From an uncultured Muribaculaceae bacterium (GTDB taxonomy: Bacteria > Bacteroidota > Bacteroidia > Bacteroidales > Muribaculaceae), in the NCBI GenBank assembly GCA_934675575.1, contig CAKUQQ010000002.1:186001-250000 (forward strand): a DNA stretch of 64,000 bases, read 5' to 3'. The notes below the pieces were generated by a model. The model was not told the DNA's origin and made no database searches. It saw only the letters and a list, made by a program, of their open reading frames with translations. The stretch's first letter is position 1; each line of letters opens with the position of its first letter. The translations under genes and the position numbers were made by a program. Of this stretch, positions 26,362-35,866 are shown in pieces.

Positions 26362-27513
26362 TCAAGCTTTGCCGCCGTCGGGTGCTTTTTCTTTCGATGT
26401 GGCTGCTTTTTTCTTGGCACACAGCGGATTTGGCTCATGCAGCACATACTCGCTATAATAGCTGATTATGAGCGTTGTGAGCGGCAAGGCTATTATCAGC
26501 CCCACAAAGCCGAGCACATAGCCCCATATCGACAACGACAGAAATATGATTGCCGGGTTAAGCCCCATTTGCTGCTTCATGATGTGGGGCATGAGCACCA
26601 GGTCTTGAATTGCCTGACACAGCAGATAGGCTCCCACCGTCCAGGCAAAAAGCACCCAGAAACTGCCGCCGGTGGCAACCGATGCCACAAGGCACAAAAA
26701 TGCGGCTATGGGTATCGACACGAGTTGCAAATACGGCACCATGTTGAGCAAGCCTATAAACAAGCCAAAGGCGATTGCCATAGGCAGGTCTATGATGTAA
26801 AACTCCACTGCAAATATCACGCCCACACACAGCGACACCAGCGCCTGTCCCCTGAAATAGTGGCTCATCGTGAGCTTCACGTCCTCTATCACTCTGAACG
26901 ACAGCTTGCGATATTTGGGCGGAATGGCAGCCTTGAAGCTACGGCTTATCTTGTCGTAGTCCATCAGCACAAAAAACATGTAGAGCAGCACCACAATCCA
27001 CGACGCTATGGTGAGCAGCACGCTCATTGTGCCTCCCACCACCGTCCATGTGCCCGATGCCACACGGTTCAGTATCTTAGCCCACTGGTCTTTGGTTATC
27101 AGGTTCGACAGATAGTTCACATCGAGGTGTCGCACTATGTAGTCATGCACGGCAGCCGGTATATACGGCTCCTTAAACGACGACTTGGCATAGGTGGCAA
27201 GCATTGAAATCATGCTTGAGAACTCGTCAATCAAGTATGGTATCAGCAGCCACAGCACACCGCCAAGCACCGCGAATGCCAGCACTATGGTCAGCACCGA
27301 CGACAGCGCCCTTTGCTTGAGGTGCAGTGTGCGCCTGAGCCACTCCTCACACGGATTGAGAATGTAGGCCAACAGGCAGCCCACCAAAAACGGCAGCAGC
27401 ACACCGCTCAGGTAATCAACCACAAATATCAGCACACCCACCACCACTATGGTCATGACGATGCGTATCACGCGGTCGAAATCATATTTTCTCGTTGTTT
27501 CATTTGCTTCCAT
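26362..27513 (-). CDS. AI-2E (PerM/YdiK) family membrane protein
   Basis: 383 residues with about eight membrane helices in the AI-2E transporter pattern: two N-terminal helix pairs (VIRIVMTIVVVGVLIFVVDYL, VLLPFLVGCLLAYILNP), a large extracytoplasmic segment (about 95-150), then a C-terminal helix bundle with LFIGLLNMVPYLQLVSIPIA, close to the family signature. The family was named for autoinducer-2 export, but many members act in ion antiport or have no known role, so function is uncertain. The tail after the last helix is Lys/Ala-rich (CAKKKAATSKEKA). A minus-strand -7 element TAAATTTG lies 28 bases upstream. Confidence 0.88.
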   Translation of the reverse strand: MEANETTRKYDFDRVIRIVMTIVVVGVLIFVVDYLSGVLLPFLVGCLLAYILNPCEEWLRRTLHLKQRALSSVLTIVLAFAVLGGVLWLLIPYLIDEFSSMISMLATYAKSSFKEPYIPAAVHDYIVRHLDVNYLSNLITKDQWAKILNRVASGTWTVVGGTMSVLLTIASWIVVLLYMFFVLMDYDKISRSFKAAIPPKYRKLSFRVIEDVKLTMSHYFRGQALVSLCVGVIFAVEFYIIDLPMAIAFGLFIGLLNMVPYLQLVSIPIAAFLCLVASVATGGSFWVLFAWTVGAYLLCQAIQDLVLMPHIMKQQMGLNPAIIFLSLSIWGYVLGFVGLIIALPLTTLIISYYSEYVLHEPNPLCAKKKAATSKEKAPDGGKA

Positions 27514-27984
27514 AACTCACATGTTTTTCTTTGACAACGGCAAATTTATCTATTATTTCACAAAACCACCGCCTTTTTGCCCCACAAACACCGCTCCAGC
27601 CGCCCAAACACGCGCCATTGCGCACCACTCTGCCCAGCGTTTCAGACAATATTTTCCAAAATGCATTGATTTTCGAGTCATTGACCAGAGGCCATTTGAT
27701 ATAGTGCAAGTCAAAATCAACTGGAGGTCTCGTGAAAAACCGAATTTTTCTTCGCCTTTAGTTGAATTCTTTAAACTCTTGAAATAATTTTGCACTTGCT
27801 TGTTGACTCTACATTTTGCCACATTTGCTACAAATGTCACAAATTTCGGAAAAAAGCAGCGGTTTTCAACGTTTTTCTGTAACTTAGAGGCTGAATTGCA
27901 GAAATTCCGCATGCCATAACCACACCTGCGTTTTTCCGCAACCATAAAACAAACTGCATTACAAAAACAGAAACGTCTTTTGCG
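27514..27984. other. Divergent promoter region between the AI-2E family gene and the esterase operon
   Basis: About 470 bases without a gene. On the minus strand TAAATTTG (27548-27541) is the likely -7 element of the AI-2E family gene. On the plus strand a promoter lies at 27762-27792, leaving a leader of about 185 nt before the first esterase gene. No riboswitch or strong hairpin was recognised in that leader. Confidence 0.5.
27762..27792 (+). promoter_or_regulatory. Promoter of the sialate O-acetylesterase-like operon
   Basis: TTG (27762-27764), 20 bases, TAATTTTG (27785-27792). Confidence 0.5.
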
Positions 27985-29436
27985 ATGAAACATTCTTTTA
28001 CCTTCACAATAAGGCTTGCCGCCATGGCGTTAATCGCCACACTTGCAGCAGCCCATGCCACTGCCCTCACCCTGCCGCAGCAAATAGGCGACAACATGGT
28101 GCTCCAGCAAAAAACGCGCGCCGCGCTCTGGGGCTGGGCCAAACCAAAATCCACCGTCAAAGTGAAATGTTCGTGGTCAACCACGCCTGTCAGCGCCACT
28201 GCCGACAACAAGGGGCGTTGGCTCGCCAAAGTGCCAACGGTGGAGGGCAACTATAATCCGCAGACCATCACCATAGAGGGTGACAAACAGACCATCACGC
28301 TCACCAATGTGCTCATAGGCGAGGTGTGGTTTGCAAGCGGACAGAGCAACATGGAAATGACCATAGGCGGCTACCCGGCACAACCTGTGGAGGGCAGCGA
28401 CACAATCACGGCTTTTGCCAGCGAATACCGCAACAAGATACGCATGGCCACACTCGCACTAAGCGCCACCAACCTTGCCGCCAACTCGGTGGCTGGAGCG
28501 TGGAAGGTGTGCAGCCCAGAAAATGTGCCAAAATTCTCGGCCGTGGGCTACTTCTTTGCCGAGACGCTCAACCGCCTGCTCAACGTGCCCGTGGGCGTCA
28601 TAGCATGCAGCTGGGGCGGCTCATACGTGGAGGGGTGGATTCCCGACGAAGCCGCAGAGGCTTTCCCCGAAATCGACGACAACTTCAAGGCCGTGCTCGC
28701 GGCTCAAGGCCACAGCGTGTCGAAGCTGTTCAACGGCATGGTGAGTCCGCTGCGCAACTACACCATTCGTGGCTTTTTGTGGAACCAGGGCGAGAGCAAC
28801 GCTTCTTCCGACTGGTGCAAATACTACGCCATTCACTTCTCTGCCATGCTTCAAGCGTGGCGCAACGCCTTCGGCCAGGGCGACCTGCCCATGTATTGCG
28901 TGGAGATTCCGGGCTGGCGCTACGATGGCAACAACTTGCTAATGGGAGCGTTTGGCCGCGAGGAGCAATGGAAAGGCGCCGACATGACCGACAACTGCGA
29001 GATGGTGAGCGTCATTGACTGCATGCACCCCGACCAGTCCGACGACATTCACGGCAGCATGAAGCGACCGGTGGGCGAGCGACTCGCCTTCATGGCAGCC
29101 GGCAAGACCTATGGCTTGAAAAACATGCCGTGCAACTATTCACGCTTCACCAAGGCCGACTTCAACGGCAACACCGCCGTGCTCCACTTCACCAATGCCA
29201 CTGGCGGCTTCACGCCCCACGACGCCCTCGTGGGCTTTGAGGTGGCAGGTGCCGACAAGCGTTTCTATCCTGCCACGGCAACCGAGGTGTGGCAAACTGG
29301 CGACATTACCGTCACAAGCCCCAAAGTAAAGGAAATCAAAGCCGTGCGCTATTGCTTCAAAAACTGGGTCATAGGCACTATTCACAACAGCCAGTGGCTG
29401 CCGCTCGTGCCTTTCCGCACAGACAACTGGGATTAA
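27985..29436 (+). CDS. Sialate O-acetylesterase-like SGNH hydrolase, copy 1
   Basis: 483 residues with a signal peptide (LAAMALIATLAAAHATA). The family removes O-acetyl groups from sialic acids or other glycans so that glycosidases can act. SGNH motifs are visible: block I ASGQSNMEM with nucleophile Ser121, the mid-protein WNQGESN, and the C-terminal DIHGS carrying the likely catalytic His. An N-terminal beta-sandwich (LPQQIGDNMVLQQ..., LWGWAKPKSTVKV) precedes the hydrolase domain, as in family members. It is the first of three tandem copies on the same strand. Probably periplasmic or surface-located. The exact substrate (sialic acid, pectin or xylan) cannot be told from sequence. Confidence 0.88.
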   Translation: MKHSFTFTIRLAAMALIATLAAAHATALTLPQQIGDNMVLQQKTRAALWGWAKPKSTVKVKCSWSTTPVSATADNKGRWLAKVPTVEGNYNPQTITIEGDKQTITLTNVLIGEVWFASGQSNMEMTIGGYPAQPVEGSDTITAFASEYRNKIRMATLALSATNLAANSVAGAWKVCSPENVPKFSAVGYFFAETLNRLLNVPVGVIACSWGGSYVEGWIPDEAAEAFPEIDDNFKAVLAAQGHSVSKLFNGMVSPLRNYTIRGFLWNQGESNASSDWCKYYAIHFSAMLQAWRNAFGQGDLPMYCVEIPGWRYDGNNLLMGAFGREEQWKGADMTDNCEMVSVIDCMHPDQSDDIHGSMKRPVGERLAFMAAGKTYGLKNMPCNYSRFTKADFNGNTAVLHFTNATGGFTPHDALVGFEVAGADKRFYPATATEVWQTGDITVTSPKVKEIKAVRYCFKNWVIGTIHNSQWLPLVPFRTDNWD

Positions 29437-29506
29437 CCCCAAAACCTCTCGCCGCACATCACTAACAACAAAAAAAGATAAACTGACAAAAAAATAACAC
29501 CTAACA

Positions 29507-30934
29507 ATGACATTTAACATAAAATCAGCTATCATAGCCTCGGCATGCTGCATTTTCTCGTTTGCGTCGCATGCCCTCACCCTGCCGCAGCAAATAGGCG
29601 ACAACATGGTGCTCCAACAAGACATCGAGGCCTGGCTCTGGGGCTGGGCCACTCCAGGCTCCACCGTTAAAATCACGCCCTCGTGGGCCAACAAAGCCAC
29701 TATAAAGGCCACAGCCGACAAAAACGGCCGCTGGAAAGCACTCGTGGCCACGCCCAAGGGCTCTTACACACCGCAGACCATCACATTTGAGGGCGACAAG
29801 CAGCGCATCACTGCCAGCAACGTGCTCATAGGCGAAGTGTGGATAGCAAGCGGACAGAGCAACATGGAAATGCCCGTGGGCGGATTTGGCGGACAACCCA
29901 TCGACAACAATCAGCAGACTATAGCCTATGCCAACCAATATCGCGGCAAACTGCGCATGGTAAACATTCCGCATGTGGCTGCCGACACCCCACGCGACAC
30001 GGTGGGCGGCTCCTGGCAAGAGAGTACCCCAACCACCGTGGCAAGCTGGTCGGCTTGCGCCTACTATTTTGCCGAGTCGCTCAACCGCATTCTCGATGTG
30101 CCTGTGGGCATAATCCACAGCAGCTGGGGCGGCTCTCTGCTCGAAGAATGGATGCCCGATGAGTCAATAAAGCAATTCAACGACATAAAATTTGAAACCA
30201 TAGCCCAGCTCAGCCGCAAGCCGAGCCAGGACTACAACGGCATGATTTGTCCGCTGCTCAACTACACTATTCGCGGCTTCATCTGGAATCAGGGTGAGAG
30301 TCAAGTGTTTATAGGCGACTACTCGCATGCCAAGCACTTCGCATCGTTTCTCCAAGCGTGGCGCAAGGCGTTCAATCAGGGCGACCTGCCCATGTATTGC
30401 GTGGAAATTCCGGGCTACAACTATGGCGACGTCAACGGCACCATGGCGCCAATCGTGCGCGAAAGCCAGTGGCAGGGTGCCGACATGGCCGGCAACTGCT
30501 ATGTGATAAGCACCAGCGACCTCATCAAGCCCGGCATGGAGCACATAATCCACGGCAGCATAAAGCAGCCCATAGGCGAGCGACTCGCTTTCATGGCAGC
30601 CGCCAAGACCTACGGTCTGCCCAACATGGCTTGCGAATATCCGCGCTTCAAGAGCATGGAGGTACACGGCAAGCAAGCCACACTCACATTCACCGGCATT
30701 GGTGCCGGCTGGGCTGCGCACCACAACTTGCAAGGCTTTGAGGCCGCCGGCGAAGACAAGCGTTTCTATCCAGCCACGGCTCAAGCCGACATGGGCACAT
30801 CAAACATCACCGTCACCTGCGAGCACCTCGACAAGATTTCCGCCGTGCGCTATTGTTTCAAAAACTGGGCTATAGGCACCGTGCACACCTGCCAATGGCT
30901 GCCGCTCGTGCCTTTCCGCACAGACAACTGGTGA
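29507..30934 (+). CDS. Sialate O-acetylesterase-like SGNH hydrolase, copy 2
   Basis: 475 residues, closely related over its full length to the copies on either side, with a signal peptide (IIASACCIFSFASHA). The nucleophile Ser118 lies in ASGQSNMEMP, WNQGESQ replaces WNQGESN, and the His motif IIHGSIKQP replaces DIHGS, so the acidic residue just before the His is lost. That residue is part of the usual Asp-x-x-His dyad in many SGNH enzymes; here the sequence before it is GMEHIIHG. Activity may be altered. The gap to copy 1 is 70 bases with no terminator, so the three copies are likely one operon. Confidence 0.88.
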   Translation: MTFNIKSAIIASACCIFSFASHALTLPQQIGDNMVLQQDIEAWLWGWATPGSTVKITPSWANKATIKATADKNGRWKALVATPKGSYTPQTITFEGDKQRITASNVLIGEVWIASGQSNMEMPVGGFGGQPIDNNQQTIAYANQYRGKLRMVNIPHVAADTPRDTVGGSWQESTPTTVASWSACAYYFAESLNRILDVPVGIIHSSWGGSLLEEWMPDESIKQFNDIKFETIAQLSRKPSQDYNGMICPLLNYTIRGFIWNQGESQVFIGDYSHAKHFASFLQAWRKAFNQGDLPMYCVEIPGYNYGDVNGTMAPIVRESQWQGADMAGNCYVISTSDLIKPGMEHIIHGSIKQPIGERLAFMAAAKTYGLPNMACEYPRFKSMEVHGKQATLTFTGIGAGWAAHHNLQGFEAAGEDKRFYPATAQADMGTSNITVTCEHLDKISAVRYCFKNWAIGTVHTCQWLPLVPFRTDNW

Positions 30935-31000
30935 TAGGAGAGGCTCTCACCGCACTTTCAGCACCGCTCAAAAAAAAGTTCAAGAAAAAATATATCTAAA

Positions 31001-32443
31001 ATGAAAAAATACATTACTCTCGCATTATTGTTTGTCATCATGGGCATGCTTCAGGCTTCGGCCATGCTCATTCCGCCGCAAATAGGCAGCAACATGGTTC
31101 TGCAACAAAACACCGACGCCTGCCTCTGGGGCTGGGTAAAGCCCAAGACGTCGGTCAAAATCAAATGCTCGTGGTCAAACTCAGAAATCAAGGCCAAAGC
31201 CGACGATAAAGGCGCTTGGAAAGTGACTGTGACCACACCGGCCGGCTCCTACACGCCGCAAACCATCACCATAGAGGGCGACAAGCAGACCGTTACACTC
31301 ACCAATGTGCTCATAGGCGAAGTGTGGGTGGCAAGCGGACAGAGCAACATGGAGATGCCAATCAAGGGCTTCCCGGCACAGTTTATCGACGGAAGCGACA
31401 AAGTGATTGCCTTTGCCGGCCAATACAAAAACAAGATACGCATGGCCACCATTCCGCGCAACCGCACCGACGCTCTGGCCGACACCGTGCGCGGCGACTG
31501 GAAGGTGTGTGACCCCGAAAACGTGCCCGACTTCTCGGCTGTGGCATATTTTTTTGCCGAGTCGCTCAACCGTCTGCTCGACGTGCCTGTGGGCATAATC
31601 CACACGAGCTGGGGCGGCACTTTCGTGCCCGAATGGATGCCCAAGGAGTCAACCGACAAATTCAAAGACATCAAGGCCGATGTCATCACCAAGCGTTTCA
31701 GCCACGCCGTCAACAAGTTATTCAACGGCATGGTGCACCCACTGGCAAACTACACCATTCGCGGCTTTATCTGGAACCAGGGCGAGAGCGACGCCATAAT
31801 AGGCGACCGCAACTATCACAACCATTTTGCCGAGATGGTCAAGGCTTGGCGCACTGCCTTTGCCCAAGGCGACCTGCCCATGTATTGCGTGGAAATTCCA
31901 GGTCACTCCTACGACGACCCCAACAAATGCTATGCCGCTCTTGAGCGCGAGCTGCAATGGAAAGGCGCAGCCCTTGCCGGCAACTGCGAGATGGTGAGCA
32001 TAATTGACTGCATGCGTCCCGACCAGGCCAACGACATTCACGGCAGCATAAAGCAACCCATAGGCCAGCGCCTCGCCTTCATGGCAGCCGCCAAGACCTA
32101 TGGCATGACGGCTGTTCCGCACCTCTATCCGCGCTTCGAGAAAATAGAAGTCAAAGGCAACACCGCCACACTCCATTTCACCAATGCGCAACAGGGCTTC
32201 ACCCCCAACCATGACCTGCAAGGCTTTGAGGTGGCTGGCGACGACAAAGTGTTTTATCCGGCAAAAGCCGGCGAAGACTGGCTCAAGCACACCATCAACC
32301 TGAGCTGCGACAAAGTGAAAGAAATCAAGGCCGTGCGCTATTGCTTCAAAAACTGGACCATAGGCACCGTTCACAACAGCCAGTGGCTGCCGCTCGTGCC
32401 TTTCCGCACCGACGATTGGGAAATCACCCCACTCAAGCTCTGA
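31001..32443 (+). CDS. Sialate O-acetylesterase-like SGNH hydrolase, copy 3
   Basis: 480 residues with a signal peptide (MKKYITLALLFVIMGMLQAS). Nucleophile Ser115 in ASGQSNMEMP, WNQGESD in the middle and DIHGSIKQP at the C-terminal side keep the full SGNH set. It is closest in pattern to copy 1 (QANDIHG versus QSDDIHG). Runs of nearly identical DNA shared with the other copies, for example around LPLVPFRTD at each C-terminus, suggest recent duplication or gene conversion. It is the last gene of the tandem set. The next gene differs strongly in base composition. Confidence 0.88.
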   Translation: MKKYITLALLFVIMGMLQASAMLIPPQIGSNMVLQQNTDACLWGWVKPKTSVKIKCSWSNSEIKAKADDKGAWKVTVTTPAGSYTPQTITIEGDKQTVTLTNVLIGEVWVASGQSNMEMPIKGFPAQFIDGSDKVIAFAGQYKNKIRMATIPRNRTDALADTVRGDWKVCDPENVPDFSAVAYFFAESLNRLLDVPVGIIHTSWGGTFVPEWMPKESTDKFKDIKADVITKRFSHAVNKLFNGMVHPLANYTIRGFIWNQGESDAIIGDRNYHNHFAEMVKAWRTAFAQGDLPMYCVEIPGHSYDDPNKCYAALERELQWKGAALAGNCEMVSIIDCMRPDQANDIHGSIKQPIGQRLAFMAAAKTYGMTAVPHLYPRFEKIEVKGNTATLHFTNAQQGFTPNHDLQGFEVAGDDKVFYPAKAGEDWLKHTINLSCDKVKEIKAVRYCFKNWTIGTVHNSQWLPLVPFRTDDWEITPLKL

Positions 32444-32566
32444 CAGAATGTTTCGCACACAATTCCGAAGTGCTCCGTATTGCGACACCACTATGCATTG
32501 TTTGTTTTCTGGTAACTTTTATCTTTCAAAAAGGGATTATTATATCGAGATTTAGATTTTTCAGTT

Positions 32567-33499
32567 ATGGAGCATAAAATAATTGACAGATTTAGAGGCT
32601 GTCTTTATGGGCAAGCAATTGGTGATGCACTCGGATTGGGAACGGAATTCATGACAGATGAGGATATGGCTTGGAAATACCCTCATGGGCTACAACACTA
32701 TAAACAGATATACCAGGACAGGCATCGGAGACGATGGAAAATTGGCGATTGGACTGACGATACAGACATGATGCTATGCATTGCTAATGCTGTAATTGAG
32801 GACAATGGTGCCAATTTTCATAATATTTCCCAACATTTCAAAAAATGGGCTAAAGGCATTCATATGGGTATTGGCGCACATACTTATAAGGTATTAATGA
32901 CGGAAGACTATACGGATAAGCCATTTGAAGTCTCTTACATGGTTTGGAAGATGAGCAATTATCAATCTGCAGCTAATGGTGGATTTATGCGTACGTCTAT
33001 AGTCGGACTTTTCCCGAAAGAAGTAAGAACATGCGCAGAAAACATTTGTCAGCTCACCCATTACGACCCAAGGTGTGTCGGCTCATGCGTAATTGTGTCC
33101 GAACTTATACACGCATTGGTTTATGGTATAGAACCACCAACATTGTTTCAAATAAAAAGTTTGGCACAGTTATATGATGCAGAAATCTGTGAATATGTGG
33201 ACAAAGCGTGGGTTGAGCCCGATGTTATGAATTTGGTAGACTATGACCACATGGGCTATACTTTAGTTACATTGTCAGTGGCTCTTTGGGCTTACTGGCA
33301 TGCAACATCATTTGTTGAGGGGCTTCTCGCTGTAGTGAATGCAGGAGGCGATGCTGATACAAATGCGGCAGTGGCGTGTGCCATACTTGGAGCAAAATAC
33401 GGTTATTCAACCATTCCAACAGAATACATTGAAGGACTCTTATATAAAGAGTCCTTGGATAATACGATAGATAGCCTTTTGAACATTTGTATAAAATAA
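32567..33499 (+). CDS. ADP-ribosylglycohydrolase family protein, probably horizontally acquired
   Basis: Members of this DraG-type family remove ADP-ribose from proteins or nucleic acids using two Mg ions. In this 310-residue protein the metal motifs are DWTDDTDMML (Thr63-Asp64-Asp65) and the C-terminal GGDADTNAAVACAILGA. The N-terminal GCLYGQAIGDALG is the family start motif. Base composition is clearly more AT-rich than in the surrounding genes and codon use is unbiased, which suggests transfer. No ADP-ribosyltransferase partner is seen nearby. It is followed by a short remnant of another gene (33506), so it may be the survivor of a larger acquired module, such as a toxin-antitoxin or defence set. 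Confidence 0.9.
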   Translation: MEHKIIDRFRGCLYGQAIGDALGLGTEFMTDEDMAWKYPHGLQHYKQIYQDRHRRRWKIGDWTDDTDMMLCIANAVIEDNGANFHNISQHFKKWAKGIHMGIGAHTYKVLMTEDYTDKPFEVSYMVWKMSNYQSAANGGFMRTSIVGLFPKEVRTCAENICQLTHYDPRCVGSCVIVSELIHALVYGIEPPTLFQIKSLAQLYDAEICEYVDKAWVEPDVMNLVDYDHMGYTLVTLSVALWAYWHATSFVEGLLAVVNAGGDADTNAAVACAILGAKYGYSTIPTEYIEGLLYKESLDNTIDSLLNICIK

Positions 33500-33885
33500 A
33501 TAACAATGGCAATTGCAGTAAACATAGACGACCTACTTATATTCACTCCTCAAGCCTTAATTACTGACACAGCCTCTGCTATTTATCTATACCTTTAAGT
33601 TATCTATACATACTTTACAGAATGTTAATTTAAGGTTCAAAGGTGGCTTGTGGCTACCTTTGAACGTAATTTTAACACATCTCTTCATATAGATGATGTG
33701 GCAAACACATTGTGTCACCAATATCATCTAACACCACTGCTGCCGCCTCTACGAGGCTTCCGCGTTATTCAAATAAAAGTGCCACATCGCTCCTGTGTAA
33801 CGGCAAAGACCGAAACAAGGACTCACGCCCTCATTTCGGCCTTATAACAACAAACGAAAATAAATATATTTTCTGCTATATCACT
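33500..33885. other. Intergenic region after the acquired ADP-ribosylglycohydrolase gene
   Basis: Holds a short remnant frame (33506-33598) and a hairpin at 33635-33665 with stem GTTCAAAGGT/ACCTTTGAAC and an 11-base loop. Its T-run is weak, so it is only a possible terminator. Nothing else was recognised. The flanking genes converge here. Confidence 0.5.
33506..33598 (+). pseudogene. Possible remnant of an AlbA_2-type ATP-binding protein gene
   Basis: A 30-codon frame, MAIAVNIDDLLIFTPQALI and onward, starting 6 bases after the ADP-ribosylglycohydrolase stop. The opening M-A-I-x-V-N-I-x-D-L-L is typical of the N-terminus of AlbA_2 (RecG-like) ATP-binding proteins common in Bacteroidetes, but the homology stops after about 12 residues. 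This is a guess from a short match. Confidence 0.3.
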
Positions 33886-35418
33886 TTATTTAACCAGTTT
33901 CTTTGTCACTTGTGTGCTGCCGTCGCTATATGTGGTGCGCACCACATTCACGCCGTCAAATGGCTTGGAGCTTCCCATGCCCTGCAAGTTGTAGTAGCGC
34001 ACTGCCACCACCTGCTTTGCGGTCTCCACACCGTCAACTCCTGTAGGCAATTTGTCTAAGTCAAACACTGCTTTCAGGTGATAGCCCACAGGTTTTGTGT
34101 ATTCCGGTTCGGCGGCACCAGCTTCTTTGTCGTAGTTCATCACACTGTTTGCCACATACTTATTCTCGTCAGCCGGTATTGCATAATAATACCATTCATC
34201 GCCCACTTTCACAAAGCTTGTGTTGCGTTCGGTTTGATTTGTAGGAATTTCTTTCACCATGTCGGCGGCAACCTTGCCGTACCAATACACCACATAGTCC
34301 ACATAATATGGCGAAGCCGTTGACGTGAGCACTGGAATTATGTCTTTGAAATGCACGCCATAATGAGTTTTGGCCTCCATAGTGCCGTTATAAACAACGG
34401 TGCGCTCGTCATACATTTCACAATCCATCTGCATGGCTTTGTTCGGAATAATCCACTTTTCCACAATGTTGTTAGCATCGGTCATCTCGTTGTATGCGTT
34501 GCGTGTTACGACTACAGAGTAGTTGTTTGGGCCAACCCACTTGGCAAGTTCAGCCTGAAAAGCGTCGGTGGTTTTTAACGACACCTCATAGCCCACGGCT
34601 CTCCAATCTTTTCCTTCAAGCCAATCGGTTTTGTAGCCGGCAGCTTTAAATGCAGCTTTTTGTGCAGCAGTCAAGCCAGTAAATGTTTTCCCGGTTCTCG
34701 ACTCACACGGATTCTTCACATAACCGCCCATGCCTGCAGGCTCTATTGGCTTCAAAATGTCATCATAGCCTTCGCCATTGAAAAACGCCTTTTGCAGAGC
34801 AACTGATTTATCCTTGCCCTCTTCTTTAACAATGCCGGTTATTGTGTTGTCAAGGAAAATATCAATGTCGTTCACACCCTCAAAAAGATTAGTGCTGAAT
34901 GTTATAGAGCAATCCAGAAATGCAACTGTGGCATAATTTCCACCAGAAACAAAATTCAACAAACCCAAGTTTTTTGTAAATGCCAGCGACTTTCCATCTT
35001 TTGAAATCGTTGCCTTAATAAATTCGTCATTTACACCTTTGCATAATTCATATTTCCCAGGATAATAGCTACTTTCTTCTTTTATGTTATATAACGCATA
35101 GACATCTTGTCCATTAGGATCCATCGCTACCTTCTGTTCTTTTTTAAACATAACAGCGTAAGTCCCATCACTTTCCTGTTCATACGTTCCATTCAATTTC
35201 TTATCTTCTCCATCGTAACCAAACATATTATATATGTCTATCGATTTAGGAGATTTGCTTTCATCAATGACAATTCTAACCGGAATAGAATCTTGAGTAA
35301 ACCGTCCTGTTCCTTTCCCGACAACTTTATCAAACAAAAAGTAGCCAGTAACCGTCTTTGCCTGCACTAAGCCAGCGGCCGCAAGCAATAAGCAAAAAAT
35401 TAATAGTAATTTTTTCAT
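33886..35418 (-). CDS. Secreted hypothetical protein with T9SS-like C-terminal tail
   Basis: 510 residues with a signal peptide (MKKLLLIFCLLLAAAGLVQA). The N-terminal 150 residues resemble a lipocalin-like beta barrel by pattern only (GYFLFDKVVGKGTGRFTQDS, YNMFGYDGEDKKLNGTYEQE). The rest has no recognised domain. The C-terminus (VRYYNLQGMGSSKPFDGVNV, then TYSDGSTQVTKKLVK) is a tail found on many Prevotella and Muribaculaceae exported proteins and probably acts as a secretion or sorting signal. The 5' third is more AT-rich than the 3' two thirds, which hints at a mosaic origin. No promoter was identified. Confidence 0.75.
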   Translation of the reverse strand: MKKLLLIFCLLLAAAGLVQAKTVTGYFLFDKVVGKGTGRFTQDSIPVRIVIDESKSPKSIDIYNMFGYDGEDKKLNGTYEQESDGTYAVMFKKEQKVAMDPNGQDVYALYNIKEESSYYPGKYELCKGVNDEFIKATISKDGKSLAFTKNLGLLNFVSGGNYATVAFLDCSITFSTNLFEGVNDIDIFLDNTITGIVKEEGKDKSVALQKAFFNGEGYDDILKPIEPAGMGGYVKNPCESRTGKTFTGLTAAQKAAFKAAGYKTDWLEGKDWRAVGYEVSLKTTDAFQAELAKWVGPNNYSVVVTRNAYNEMTDANNIVEKWIIPNKAMQMDCEMYDERTVVYNGTMEAKTHYGVHFKDIIPVLTSTASPYYVDYVVYWYGKVAADMVKEIPTNQTERNTSFVKVGDEWYYYAIPADENKYVANSVMNYDKEAGAAEPEYTKPVGYHLKAVFDLDKLPTGVDGVETAKQVVAVRYYNLQGMGSSKPFDGVNVVRTTYSDGSTQVTKKLVK

Positions 35419-35830
35419 AATACGTTAATTTTAAAAATGTTAATGAATTGATGTCCTTCAAAGTTGTGTTTTCAAGAACAAAAATTATTTTTCATGTGTT
35501 CACACTATTTCTTCGACAAAACCAACAACTTTTCTAAATCGGTATTTTTTAAAGGTTGATTTCACGAAGTGTTTTTTCACAAGCCAACGCGACCGGTGTT
35601 TTTATGTGTTTATAATCTCGTTGTCATGCAAGTATTTACGTTGGCAAATTTAGCGTACAGCTCCCATAAATCCAAATTTTCAACTCTTTAATTTGTAACA
35701 TTTTCGCAATTTAGCGCCCTATGCGCCGCCACGACACACCTATTTTGCCACAAAAAATCGATTCTGGAGTCAGCCCAGCGCCAATATTTTGTTAATTAAC
35801 ATTAAATCACAGGAATTTCTTGTCAAATGT

Positions 35831-35861
35831 TTTGCCAGTGTGAAAAACAGCCTTAACTTTG
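35831..35861 (+). promoter_or_regulatory. Promoter of small RNA copy 1
   Basis: TTTG (35831-35834), exactly 19 bases, TAACTTTG (35854-35861), a perfect Bacteroidetes consensus with no gene downstream for about 245 bases. Confidence 0.8.
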
Positions 35862-35866
35862 CACCA

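Noticed and set aside
26437..27207. A 256-codon open frame on the plus strand
   Set aside because: Antisense to the AI-2E family membrane protein gene; rich in His, Gln and Arg and without any motif.
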